A stretch of DNA of 64,000 nucleotides from Massospora cicadina (taxonomy: Eukaryota > Entomophthoromycota > Entomophthoromycetes > Entomophthorales > Entomophthoraceae): the NCBI GenBank assembly GCA_022478985.1, contig JAKSZP010002702.1:62001-126000 (forward strand). The letters are read 5' to 3'. Below the pieces are notes generated by a model. It did no database searches, was not told where the DNA came from, and saw only the letters and a list, made by a program, of their open reading frames with translations. Position 1 is the first letter of the stretch. Each line of letters opens with the position of its first letter. This document shows positions 54,787-64,000 of this stretch, piece after piece. The translations under genes were made by a program, and so were the position numbers.

Positions 54787-55867
54787 ATGGAAAATATTGA
54801 CCTGAAGAGCGTCATCAGTTTTTGCATTTAGATCATAAAGTGAGGTTTCTAGCAGTCTTAGTTCTATTCAAGAACCTTAAAAACCCATTTGATCTCTGTG
54901 CCAACTGTCATTACTTCTACTCATCCCAAAATCATTGAAGAAGAGGAGGTTATTTGGTCCGTAGAATTCACACTTAGATCTTCCAGCTTTAATTTTCATA
55001 TGCGCTCCTCAATAGATATTCAGCTGAAACCTTTTGGTCATATTTTAAATCCTCAAGATTCGATTTTTTTGTTGCTGGACCTTTATCAGGACGGGAATAT
55101 TTTGGAAGAATTTCTGTTTGTATTCAACCACTTTCCTAATGTCCCAGGGATGTTCTGCAGTTCTTTAGGCATTAGAAAGCGCTCGTCAGGACCAAGCAGT
55201 TCCAGAGCTTATAACCTATTTTAGTTTCTGGTTTAATCCAGTTCTCAAAACACTTAGCACTGATCCCTCTACTAAGGGCCAAGATCTTTGGAAAGTGACT
55301 AATTTCGTTGGAGAAGTTTTTCCACCTGGGCGTTAGACTTAGAAAATTGGCTCAATTCACATGCTTTTCTAGAGCTAAACATGCACAACAAGCATAACGC
55401 CTGATTTCATTCTGCTCTTAAACATGCTTATTGAGGACTGCATAATATTGATTCTAAAGGATCTTCTTAAGATGGCCTTTTGGCCACCTTATGCATATAC
55501 CCCCTGACCAAATGCCTTATGGGATGCTTTTGCATATACCTTCCTCAAAAAATGGTGGCAGAGTGAGTATTGTCAAGTTTATCTGCAACTTCCTGACATA
55601 TATAACTATTGAAGTGACTTTCTTATGGATTGTCTTATTATAGACATCTGTTTTCCACCCAAATCTAGACTTGACTGGATTAAACGGAGTGGCTTTGTTT
55701 CTGCTCTTCCTCTCTTGTTCTGTTAAACCGCTGCCACTGGTACTCATCATGTTTGGCTATGGAAAATCTACTTTGTTCCAGGTTTCTCAACGATTAAATT
55801 GAATTTGGCGCACATGGAAAAAAAATTTAGGCCCAATTCTTCTTCCCTCTTCAAAGAGGAGGAATAA
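54787..55867 (+). pseudogene. Antisense accessory gene of element E (diverged)
   Basis: An ATG at 54787 starts MENIDLKSVISFC. After stops, one frame is open from 54889 to 55224, with LDLYQDGNILEEFLFVFNHF matching SFLDGSDLLPEFLFKLSQYY in A by spaced residues. Later frames give DLWKVTNFVGEVF (A: ATYALCFAGQVL) and LMDCLIIDICFPPKS (A: FANCLFLYCCFPPYS), then a basic, hydrophilic end. It ends at GAATAAATC, with AATAAA over the stop. Same strand relation, same place next to the 3' LTR as in A and B, despite an otherwise very different element. Function unknown; conserved Cys-Phe-Pro-Pro suggests a structured protein. Confidence 0.65.
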
Positions 55868-56049
55868 ATCATTAATTAATTATATATCTTCTTATACTTC
55901 ATATATAGTTATCAATTATTTAATATATGTATATTTTTAATTTACATATTTAATTCTTTTCCTCTTTTTTATTTGTTTTTTACCATTTATAAAATATTGA
56001 TACTTCCCTATTTAATTGGCCAAGCTCTCTAAACTTTCTTAAAATTTAG

Positions 56050-57085
56050 CGTGGACTCAATTATAGACATGCTCCAATTTTTCTCCTTGATTATGTAGGT
56101 GAAGTTCAAAGTTTTCTCAATTACATCAAATGGACCAACCCATATTATATTTAAATTATTTATTCATCCCAAACTGTGGGTAAAACAAAATCTACTTCAT
56201 CATCCACAATGAGCTTTGGAAGGTTTTGCTGATTTATCTGATCTTTTTTATGTCAGGCCTTCCAGAGCTCATAATTATTATCAAAATCCTGGTCTTTCAG
56301 TTTGGTTAAGGTTTCTGAAAGCAGCTTGACATACTAAGGATAGCTGAAATTTTGGGGTTCGTGGAGCACAGAAAACAACAATGGCGACAAGAGAGGGTGC
56401 TTCCCATATAGAAGTTGGAAATGAGACATTTTTGTGGCCAAATGTTAAGAAATATTGTAAGCAGATATGCCTGAACTGAGTAATGTACTCCATTATGAGG
56501 GCTTCTGAGAAGTTAACTTTCTAAGGATAGTGATAAGCGTTCCATTAACTTGTTCCACTTCGCCATTTGTTTCTGGGTGGTAGGGGGTTAACAGCACACC
56601 TCATACATCCATTAACTCATTAAGCACCTGGAAAAGAACCACAGTAGAATTTGTGTCATTAAACATCAATATGAATTGTGGACAGCTGTGCCAATGAATA
56701 ACTTTCTCTAAGGTGAATTTGGCGGTGGTTTAGGCTCCTAAGTCTTGAATAGCCTTGGCTTTAACCCATTTAGTTAGGTGATTGATTGCCGCAAAAAGTA
56801 TTTATTTTTTTGCATTGTTAATCAGGAGGGGTCCAACCACGTCTATACATATGGTGTGGCAAGCGCATTTGGCCAAGCAAGCTGGTACAAAGTAACTTTT
56901 TGAAGGACTTTTCTCCTTGACACTCTTGGCAACAACTCCAGGTTTCATGGATGTTAAAATGCATTGACTCCCAATATTTTTGAATGAGTTGCTCCTTTGT
57001 TTTCTTTATATTCCGTGCCCAGTGGGCTTATGGTCAGTCAAAATTATATCTGTTTGGGCCAAGATACGGGAAACTATCTATTTTT
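56050..57085 (-). pseudogene. Element E integrase
   Basis: Zinc region near 56950 and core blocks are read in shifting frames: QKNKYFLRQSIT-type strands, GLKPRLFKT, an AVHNSYXCLMTQ segment in the position of the second Asp, [16 protein letters not shown] with the Glu region ('NGEVERVN'), and LEVWPIK-like C-terminal sequence. The reading is poorer than in A and B; the identity is supported by order and position after RNase H. Confidence 0.6.
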
Positions 57086-57099
57086 CCCATCAATAACCT

Positions 57100-57660
57100 T
57101 ATTTAGGACTCCTCTTTCAGCGTGGGTGTCCTTTCTTAATTTGGAGAGAATTTTTTGCACTGATTCAGGTTCATCAGCAAAAAACTCACTGACCATTTCC
57201 TGGAATAAGGCATCTACAGGCTGATATAGAGTGGTCAATTTAGGCAGATGAGACAAGCAATAGGCATTCTTGTGCTTAGCACCAGCCTGATGCTTGATGG
57301 TATAGTCATAAGCCTGCACCTTAAGCACCCAGCAAGCCAGATGTCATTTTGCTCTTTCAAGCTTTTAAGACAGCTGAGGGATGCGTGATCATTCACCACA
57401 GTAAAATGCGTCACATGTAGATAAACTCAGAACTGTTTATAAGCATATATAACTGCTAAACTTTCCCTTTTTGTCAAGGTTTAATTCATCTCATGGACAT
57501 TAAGGTCTGAAAGAATAGATTACTGTGTGCTCTTCGCCATCTTCACCAAATTAAACAGAATGACTCCTACTGCGATCAATGAAGCATCCATATGGACAAT
57601 AAATATAAAGTTAAAATCAGGATAGCGCATTACCAGCACAACTAATAGGGCTGAATGAAG
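57100..57660 (-). pseudogene. Element E RNase H
   Basis: The clean frame at 57328-57074 reads MLKVQAYDYTIKHQAGAKHK, then NAYCLSHLPKL, the end of gypsy RNase H ('DY.I.HR.G..N..AD.LSR'). Upstream blocks with AILILTLYLLSIWMLH (TDAS-like strand) are in broken frames. Confidence 0.8.
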
Positions 57661-58500
57661 CTGGCCAAACGCCTCCTTAGCAGGCAAAGTTCCACTCAAA
57701 AGGGGCCTTATCTTTAAGTAGGTAAATCAAGGGTTATCCAATTTCAGCAAAGTCAGCAATAAATCAGTAATAATACCTGATCATTCCCAGAATTTTTCAA
57801 TATCCCACTAGGATAAATGCTTCTTCATCTTAGATGTTACTTACATTTTTCTCTGCTGTGGCAGAAGGACATCCTTATCAATAATGAATACAAAGTACTC
57901 CAGTTGGTTTTTTAAGAGCTGACACTTTCAGAGCTTAATTTTTTGGTTTGCAGCTGATAACCTCTTAAAAACACTCTCCAGATGTTTCAGAAGGTCATCA
58001 AAAGTGCTGCTGAAAAACGTTTATATAGTCTAAGTACACTTTGTACACATAATAATTTGAGATTGCCCAGTATGGTATCCATCACTCTCTAAAAGTTTGC
58101 TGGAGCATCACAGAGTCCTTGGGGCATCCTCTTTAGTTAAAATAACCCTTCTTGGATATCAATGGCGCACTTTTATCGCTCAGTTTTGTGAATTTCAATC
58201 TGCCAATACCCGCTTATAGATCCATCTCAGAGGAAAACTTAGAACAATAAGTTTATTTAGGGCTTTATAATGCGCAGAAGAGAATATGAGTCCATTTTCA
58301 TAGTGTTAATGAGCTTATGGTAGTCAATAATGACCCAGTTACTCCCATCTTTCTTCTTTACAAACAGAATTGTTGCAGCCCATGGACTCTTTGATGGTAT
58401 CAATATATTGCGATTGAGATGTTCCTTTTTCTTTTTTTTAAAAAACCTCTTCAGCAGCATTTAAATGTATTATCAGCATTAATTGAAGGCTTAAAATCCC
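57661..58500 (-). pseudogene. Element E reverse transcriptase
   Basis: Open from 58460 to 58257: KSPWAATILFVKKKDGSNWV and IIDYHKLINTMKMDSYSLL. Then SISGYWQIEIHKTER (motif A) and LKRMPQGLCDAPANF followed by RVMDTILGNLKLL (motif B). Motif C is lost in a frame change near 58040. Relatives: A and B. Confidence 0.82.
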
Positions 58501-58639
58501 CAATATCTAACATGTGGGTTAATCCTCCTGCGCATCCCAAGCTAAAATCATTCTTTGTGAATACTTTACAGTTTTTTGAATAAAACTCAGACTCAGCCCT
58601 CATTTTGATCATTTAGTTCTCCCAAATTGACCACAGGTA

Positions 58640-58970
58640 TGGCGTTATGAACATAACAGAATCCCTCTTTAGGAAGCCCTAGCTCATCTAGGGTTTCAAA
58701 CTCATAAATATATTCAATCTCCAAAAAAAGTATAAAATGGAGATAGGCAACTACTTGGTTTGTATAGTTAAAATAGGCCGATTCTGCATATTTTCACAGA
58801 GCCATTAATTTCTTGATTCCCTGGAATAATTATACCAGGTGCTACATTAGGTTAAAGTTGAGTTTGGGACTAAGACTGATAAAATCGGCTTAAGACCTTC
58901 AGGTAATTGTATTATTAGCCCAGTCAGAACTATTGCCTGAATTCCTGAGTCCAAATTTAGCTCTTTAATT
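58640..58970 (-). pseudogene. dUTPase-like barrel of element E
   Basis: LDSGIQAIVLTGLIIQLPEG followed by LKPILSVLVP, then, after a frame change, VAPGIIIPGNQEINGSVKIC. A's matching strands are MIVNTGLTLEIPE and MAPGIIMLGHGEIRVLLEN. It is followed by FETLDELGLPKEG, the same linker as A's FGSLNEMGLLSEV. The catalytic motif 3 Asp and Tyr are absent. Confidence 0.55.
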
Positions 58971-59086
58971 GCTCAAAGGGGTATGCCTTCAGACTCATGG
59001 ATCTGTCTTGGCAAAAACTTGACATGGCGCTTCAATTTAGAGTGTTTGATAGGGATTATACCGTCCTGATAAGCCAAATTAATGAA

Positions 59087-59449
59087 ATCAAGTCTTTCAC
59101 TTGTGTGCCTGCTCTCCTCACTTTCGCTGAGCATCAACTTGTTCATTACATTGAGGCGATGGACACCTCCAGCCTCATTAACAAAGAAAACCCCCAATTA
59201 TATCTCCTTATGCCACATGTTGCTGATTCCTCAAACCCTATAATGTCCTTCATAGTCCACCAGCTAAAGCGGGCACCAGACAAAAGTTTACCTAAATCAT
59301 CCTCATTTTCTGATATGGCTTCCTAGGCTGTTAGCTGAGGTGCCATATTAGGATTTTTTCTATTTCTAATAATCCCTTTGTTTTACCCATTTGCAAATAA
59401 AGATGCGTGGCGGCTCCTTCGTTTGGGTTGGGCACCACTAGTGCTAAAA
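59087..59449 (+). mobile_element. 5'-truncated retrocopy inserted in element E
   Basis: Carries the last codons and 3' end of the gag-like family of 1.8-3.7 kb (KSFTCVPALLTFAEHQLVHY ... SDMAS stop, AATAAA, GTGCTAAAAA). It is flanked by AAGCCAAATTAATGAA (59071-59086) and AAGCCATATCAATGAA (59450-59465), a 16-bp target duplication with two mismatches. That length and the 5' truncation fit LINE-type, target-primed insertion. The frame is intact over about 80 codons. Confidence 0.8.
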
Positions 59450-59499
59450 AAGCCATATCAATGAACAGATTAGGCATTTTCAGTCCTAACTGAGTTTTT

Positions 59500-59835
59500 G
59501 TATAGTAAATTAAGATTGCTTTGTTTCAAGAGGGTTAATATGTAATTCTTATGACTAGTAACCACTTCATATCATCTATAAAATCTGTACAAATAAGGAT
59601 ATAATAGTTCTGACTAGGCAGAACTATGCTTGGGGCAGTTACTACTATTAGTCCAAACATTATAGACAAGGCACAACTTGCCCTAAGAGCTCTAATGGTA
59701 TGTGTTTCTTTAGTGCCATGCTTTTGATCATTGCAAAATATTGAGCTATTCCCAGTCTCATTATTAACTTGGTGCTGACGATATTAATAGGAGCGCCACT
59801 GTCAAAATGGCTCAAACATAGACCTTATTAACAGA
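59500..59835 (-). pseudogene. Element E protease
   Basis: HFDSGAPINIVSTKLIMRLG carries an intact D-S-G. The second half, after a frame change, reads VTAPSIVLPSQNYYILICTD, matching A's 'ISAPAIVLANQNYDILIV'. Split from the dUTPase-like barrel by the retrocopy. Confidence 0.8.
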
Positions 59836-60344
59836 AATATCGGAATAAGTACACTTGGAGTATGATTCAAAACAGTTTATTAAATGAATAAAATTTGAGT
59901 TGCCTGATTCCAAGTGTGACTTGAGGAAGGGGCAGATTTCAGGGAATTTTTTTGCCAGAATCTACATGTGAATTGCAATCTATACATCCTTTAAAGAGTG
60001 CAGGTCCTGGGAGCGAGTATTATCTGGGTCAAGGCCAGGGTCCATATTTTACTTAGCGTATGGCTTAGCTACTTCAATTTGGGCTTCTTTTGAAGCTTCT
60101 CTTGTTTTTTTGGACATTTCAGGATCTGGTTGTAACCAGAAGTAAATAGTCAGTCATCATATAAATAAAATTTTTGTAGAATTTATCTGACACAAAATGT
60201 TTGTCAGGATTGGGAAAATGTTTCATCATGGCTGGTGCCAGTAGAGCATTCCGCCTCTACTACACCCGTCCATTTCCCAATATGCACCCTTTTCAACTTT
60301 ATGAGCTACATTAACTCCAGGTTTTGCTTCCAACTAGGTATAAG

Positions 60345-60383
60345 ACTTGTTTGAAAAGTGCCTTTTTTGTCACAACTATGACA
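60345..60383 (-). pseudogene. Worn zinc knuckle of element E gag
   Basis: C-H-S-C-DKK-G-T-FQTS: two Cys and the Gly are kept, but the His is Thr and the last Cys is Ser. It marks the C-terminus of gag. Confidence 0.65.
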
Positions 60384-62741
60384 AGTGATGGCATTTGGCT
60401 GAGGATGATCTGATTTCTGATATTGAGGTTTTCCATTTATTCCCTGGTCATGGTTGATAATTTTATTTTTTTGTGGATAACGCACCTGCTGATGGTTAAT
60501 TGGATGATTCAATGCCTCAAAAATTGCTTGCATAGTGGCATAAATAGTCAACAAAGCTGTTTAAAATCACATTTGAACTCAGGAATCTAGACTTTTTGCA
60601 AGTCACAGTAGGACTTTACAGCATGTTACATAGCAATAATCATTAAAAGTTTTTTCATACTATTTGATACAAGGAGCACTTGAGAGATCATAATTTAATA
60701 TGCAAAGTTATTTATGGTCTCATTTGGTCTTAACTTGATACCTAAAATCTCTGTTTTCTGGGTTGACATCTTTTTGGACCCTCTAATTCATTAATGAAAG
60801 CCTGTTTGGTCTCATCATATAACCAATCTTCACCTAAATGTAGGGCTTTACAAGGTCTATGCTGTCAGAATCCAAGCTATTGATAAGAGCTGTTACTTTT
60901 GCATGATCTGATAACCTCTCATGGCCTTCTTAAAAAACTCCAAGAAGTAATAGACCTTGTTTTCTTTATCCAATTTTGGCAGATTCAGAGATTAAAATTG
61001 TCTCTGCATGAGTACGTAAAAAGAGAGGCGGTTTCTCTTCTCAAGTTTGGCTGACTTGGGGGAGCTTTTGCCCAGAATATGGTGTTGTGAGCAGCTCAAA
61101 GTGGGCATAGAAGTCAGTACATATGAAATAATTCGTGCATATGACACTTCTTTAACATAATCTTCCTTTGCCTCATGGTCATCCTCTGAATTGCTTAATT
61201 CTGTTTTTCAAATTTGGGACTGATGCAACTTCTAAAATACAACTTTGCATGTTTTTGGGGCCGCATCTTCATCCCCTCTCCAATATTAGTCGCACATTTC
61301 CAACCTTTGTCCTTGATAGTCTCCATGTCCTTATTAACTTGGACTTGATCAGCTTCAGAAATTGTTTGTCTGGGTAAAGTGCTTTCATTTCTTCAGAAAT
61401 ATTCTTCATTCTGGTATTAGTGAGCGATAGTCAATTCTCCATATTAGTTTTCTCATTAAATAGGTTAGTATTTGAAGTACTACGTTTGGAGATAGTTGAC
61501 CATATGTTGGCAATTTAAACATAATTTTATAATTGTCCTTTTGCTCTACTTGCCTAGAGATAATTGGGCTAAAGCACTTATAATATTTTGAGTTTCAGTA
61601 AATTTGAGCATGGATATATCTTTCAACTTGACATTTTTTTCTTCCAAATTATGGCATTGTTTTATTCACACATGGCTCTGCTTTAGAAGGTTCTCTGTAG
61701 TAGAAACCATATAGTATTGCGTCTCAGGTCTGATGCAGTGGTTAGTGCAAACCTTTTCTCACTTGCTAAAAATCATATCTGTTTAGCTTTTCTGTTACTA
61801 TTTTTGGGACGCCTTCATTAGGCTGGTTTACTAGTTCATCATCTGCATATGAGCTTCTGACGCGGCTCCAGCGTTAGAAAAATTGCTTTGTGCACTTCTA
61901 CAAAGAATATCCAGCTTTTGCAACAAGCAAGATTGGTCTGGATGTTCTTCCTCTTGGACATGGTGAAGGTGGGAAAGCTCTAGATTTTATATTTATTTGA
62001 GGCAAGCTGACCAGGGGATGGACGTTACCAAAAGAAATAAAGAAAGTAAACATTAACATGAAACCTGAGCAGGGTCAACTCTGTCATAGAAAGTTTTTCC
62101 GCCTCTGGATCAGGACTCATATTTTTCTGGTTACATAATGGGTAAAATTTTCATGCTATTAGACCTACTAACCGCCAACAGCTTCCTTTGGCTGGCACCC
62201 TGATTGATGTGCAAAGGGCAAAAAAACCCGCAACCAACAGGTTGGTAGCCGTACACCCTACTGACTCGCCTTCCACCCCCTTGAAAGCTCTAGATTTTGC
62301 CAATCAAAAATGCGTTGAGTATGATTGATAGATGGCTGCACAAAGCAAATCAGATATTCGTTTGTGTGGGCCTGATTCTCCTGAAGTCTTCAGCCCAAGG
62401 CAGCCATGGTCGCCTCTCTATATTTTGGTATAATTCTTCATTCTTCAGGGCTTGGTTTTTCATATAGTAAAACAGACCAAATCTCAGGTCAATTGCTGAG
62501 GAGCCAACCTGGTAACCTCAAAACAGGGTTTCCAACATTTCCTTGAAAATGTACTGTGTAAAAGAAGCCAGGTTAAATGGTAAAGTTGCACGTGTTCAGT
62601 TGATATTAATTATAATGAGTAATTGTTCATCTCCTCATTGTCAAATGATTTAATGAGAAGTGTTGATGCATTGAACATAAAGTTCCATCTTGTTGTTACT
62701 GTATTTTCTGGAAATTCAGAAAGCTGATTTTTCTTGTTCAT
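60384..62741 (-). pseudogene. Element E gag, decayed
   Basis: ATG at 62741 opens MNKKNQLSEFPENTVTTRWN, about 40 bases after the LTR, followed by dozens of stops. Weak runs of charged, Ser-rich sequence fit a Gag. No capsid block could be fixed. Confidence 0.4.
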
Positions 62742-62779
62742 ATTAGTTAGTTGTAGTTTGAGTGAGCACCTAAATATTA

Positions 62780-63894
62780 TGTTTTAGTCAATTGTGCAAG
62801 CTAAAATGACTCAACAAGGGATCAAGGATATATAACCGTTTTATAAATAAAACTCCTGCTCAAAATTGGGAAGTTGATGCTCCAATAACCCTCAATAGGA
62901 CCAGGTAACTCCAGTACGCTCACTGTTCTTAAGTTTACTACTACAACAAATATGAGACATTTTGTTTTTATAATAGAAATAAAAAGTCACTCTTTATAAT
63001 TGGACTACTTCTATGGCAGGTATTGACTATTTCTCAGAAGCATAAACACACACAACTATCTAATATAGATGATAGACAGAAGATAAGAACAACATACAGG
63101 TGACAGATGGCTAACAATAATTAAGCTATAACATAGTAGTTATTAGTGATTAAAATATAAATGATGATAATTTTTATTAATTAGCCAGGGGCCAATATTA
63201 CATGCCTCTTGGGAATTTATGAATAAATTTATCTATTAGATGAATTCATTCATATTATGCCAATCCTCTGCTAGTCATGGCAATAATCATGAGTTTAATC
63301 TTTAAAGAAATTTGCTCATATTTTAATTAAAATAACAGTTGTTTTATCCTGATTAATGCAATTTTATGCTCATATTGGGACGATCTTGGATGCAAGAATT
63401 ATCCCAAATTTCACAATTACAGCTAGTTATAATTAGATGAATAACAAACGGTATTAAATATATATACTAAATACTAGTTATGATATGCTCCAAATTAAGA
63501 AGATGTCAGGCCTTTTATGGCACTCAGGTGTGCTCTATTTAGGCTCCCCATTATCAAGTGCAAAAAACTTAATTTATTAATTAAGCCCAAAATACTGCCA
63601 TAGTGCACTAATAATAGTTTACTAATTTAGGAGGTGCAATTGAATTAGTGCCATGAGACCGCTTTGCACCCAATTGATCTCCTAATCGGGCATAAGCAAT
63701 TAGCTTATAGCTATTTTTTAGCACGCATGATTGGGAAGAATGATAATCTTATTATGGCGGTATTTAAGGTGATTTAATCTACCAGATTATGCAGATATTT
63801 AAGGGAAAATCAAAGGATCCATCAATGGGGTGATCTAATAGTATAATGATTGCCTTAAAGGGTTAACTATACAAATTAACCATAAAAATCTAAC
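62780..63894 (-). repeat. Element E 5' LTR (right copy)
   Basis: 1115 bp. At its inner edge the minus strand reads AGGTGCTCACTCAAACTAC (62756-62774), similar over nine bases to the TGGTGCTCACT primer-binding site of A and C. The remaining 106 bases of the window (63895-64000) hold no recognisable feature. Confidence 0.85.
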
Positions 63895-64000
63895 AATAAA
63901 GAAATTTGTTAATACACCATTAAGAAGTAAAAATCAGTTATAGTAGGTTCTTGACTACCACTAAACATCTCCTCATGTTTACCTATTTCCCAAACCCTTA

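Larger units (their letters stand above)
53574..63894 (-). mobile_element. Element E: full-length decayed gypsy element, minus strand
   Basis: LTRs at 53574-54695 and 62780-63894, 1.12 kb each, align over their full length. Read on the minus strand, E has gag with a worn zinc knuckle, protease, dUTPase-like domain, RT, RNase H, integrase and, on the plus strand, the diverged antisense gene. A separate 363-bp retrocopy is inserted at 59087-59449. No clean target duplication was seen (AAAGA versus ATAAA). Confidence 0.88.

Noticed and set aside
58973..59197. Minus-strand frame with VHRLNVMNKLMLSESEESRH
   Set aside because: It crosses the boundary of the inserted retrocopy and is opposite its frame, so it is a chance fusion.
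1..64000. Repeat-induced point mutation as the cause of decay
   Set aside because: LTR differences are mostly transitions, but I could not show dinucleotide bias by eye; some stops in A's antisense gene need changes other than C to T.
1..64000. tRNA or rRNA genes
   Set aside because: No A-box/B-box cloverleaf or conserved rRNA core was recognised on either strand; this does not exclude diverged copies.

Overview
The window is AT-rich eukaryotic DNA made almost entirely of decayed retrotransposons. I recognise no intact host gene, tRNA or rRNA. Stacked Ty3/gypsy elements, a LINE with an apurinic endonuclease and a C-terminal zinc finger, a chromodomain integrase, Helitron-like ends and a U2 snRNA pseudogene suggest a repeat-rich fungal genome. 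A rust-like or other TE-swollen fungus is possible, but the lineage is inference. Nearly every coding region is broken by stops and frameshifts.

Layout. 0-14.5 kb: an old gag-like element with a possible primer-binding site (1.7-3.7 kb), a reverse transcriptase (RT) fragment with its LTR (8.6-9.6 kb), a U2 pseudogene on the minus strand (9.8 kb), and gag plus LTR of a minus-strand gypsy element, here called F (11.5-14.5 kb). 14508-24024: element A, plus strand, two 1.13-kb LTRs and a 5-bp target duplication (GCATC). 24.0-26.5 kb and 35.1-36.0 kb: pieces of an older plus-strand gypsy element, G. 26556-35097: element B, minus strand, same family as A, target duplication CTGCG, sitting in G. 36751-48234: element C, two LTR copies, one carrying a 1.27-kb insertion with ORFs. 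C's interior holds a gag remnant, an alternating minisatellite, Helitron-like ends, a LINE (41.3-46.4 kb) and a protease block. 48.4-50.7 kb: RNase H, integrase and LTR of family D. 50.9-53.1 kb: a chromovirus with a chromodomain. 53574-63894: element E, a complete but decayed minus-strand gypsy element with 1.1-kb LTRs.

The main discovery candidate is a gene on the antisense strand of A, B and E, between integrase and 3' LTR. In A and B the reading frame is about 395 codons. It starts about 30-40 bp after a conserved TATATAAG and ends at an AATAAA signal. The two copies differ in a way that suggests protein-level constraint. A much more diverged version, recognisable by an NCL/DCL...CFPP block and other spaced residues, lies at the same place in E. 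In A and B the gene converges on gag-pol, and an array of GGTCC/GGACC hairpins lies between the two.

The elements also share a dUTPase-like beta-barrel between protease and RT (A, C, E) and a primer-binding site close to TGGTGCTCACTACAGGGG (A, B, C, F, more weakly E and the 1.7-kb element). Together these define a gypsy lineage of the form gag-protease-dUTPase-like-RT-RNaseH-integrase plus an antisense accessory gene.
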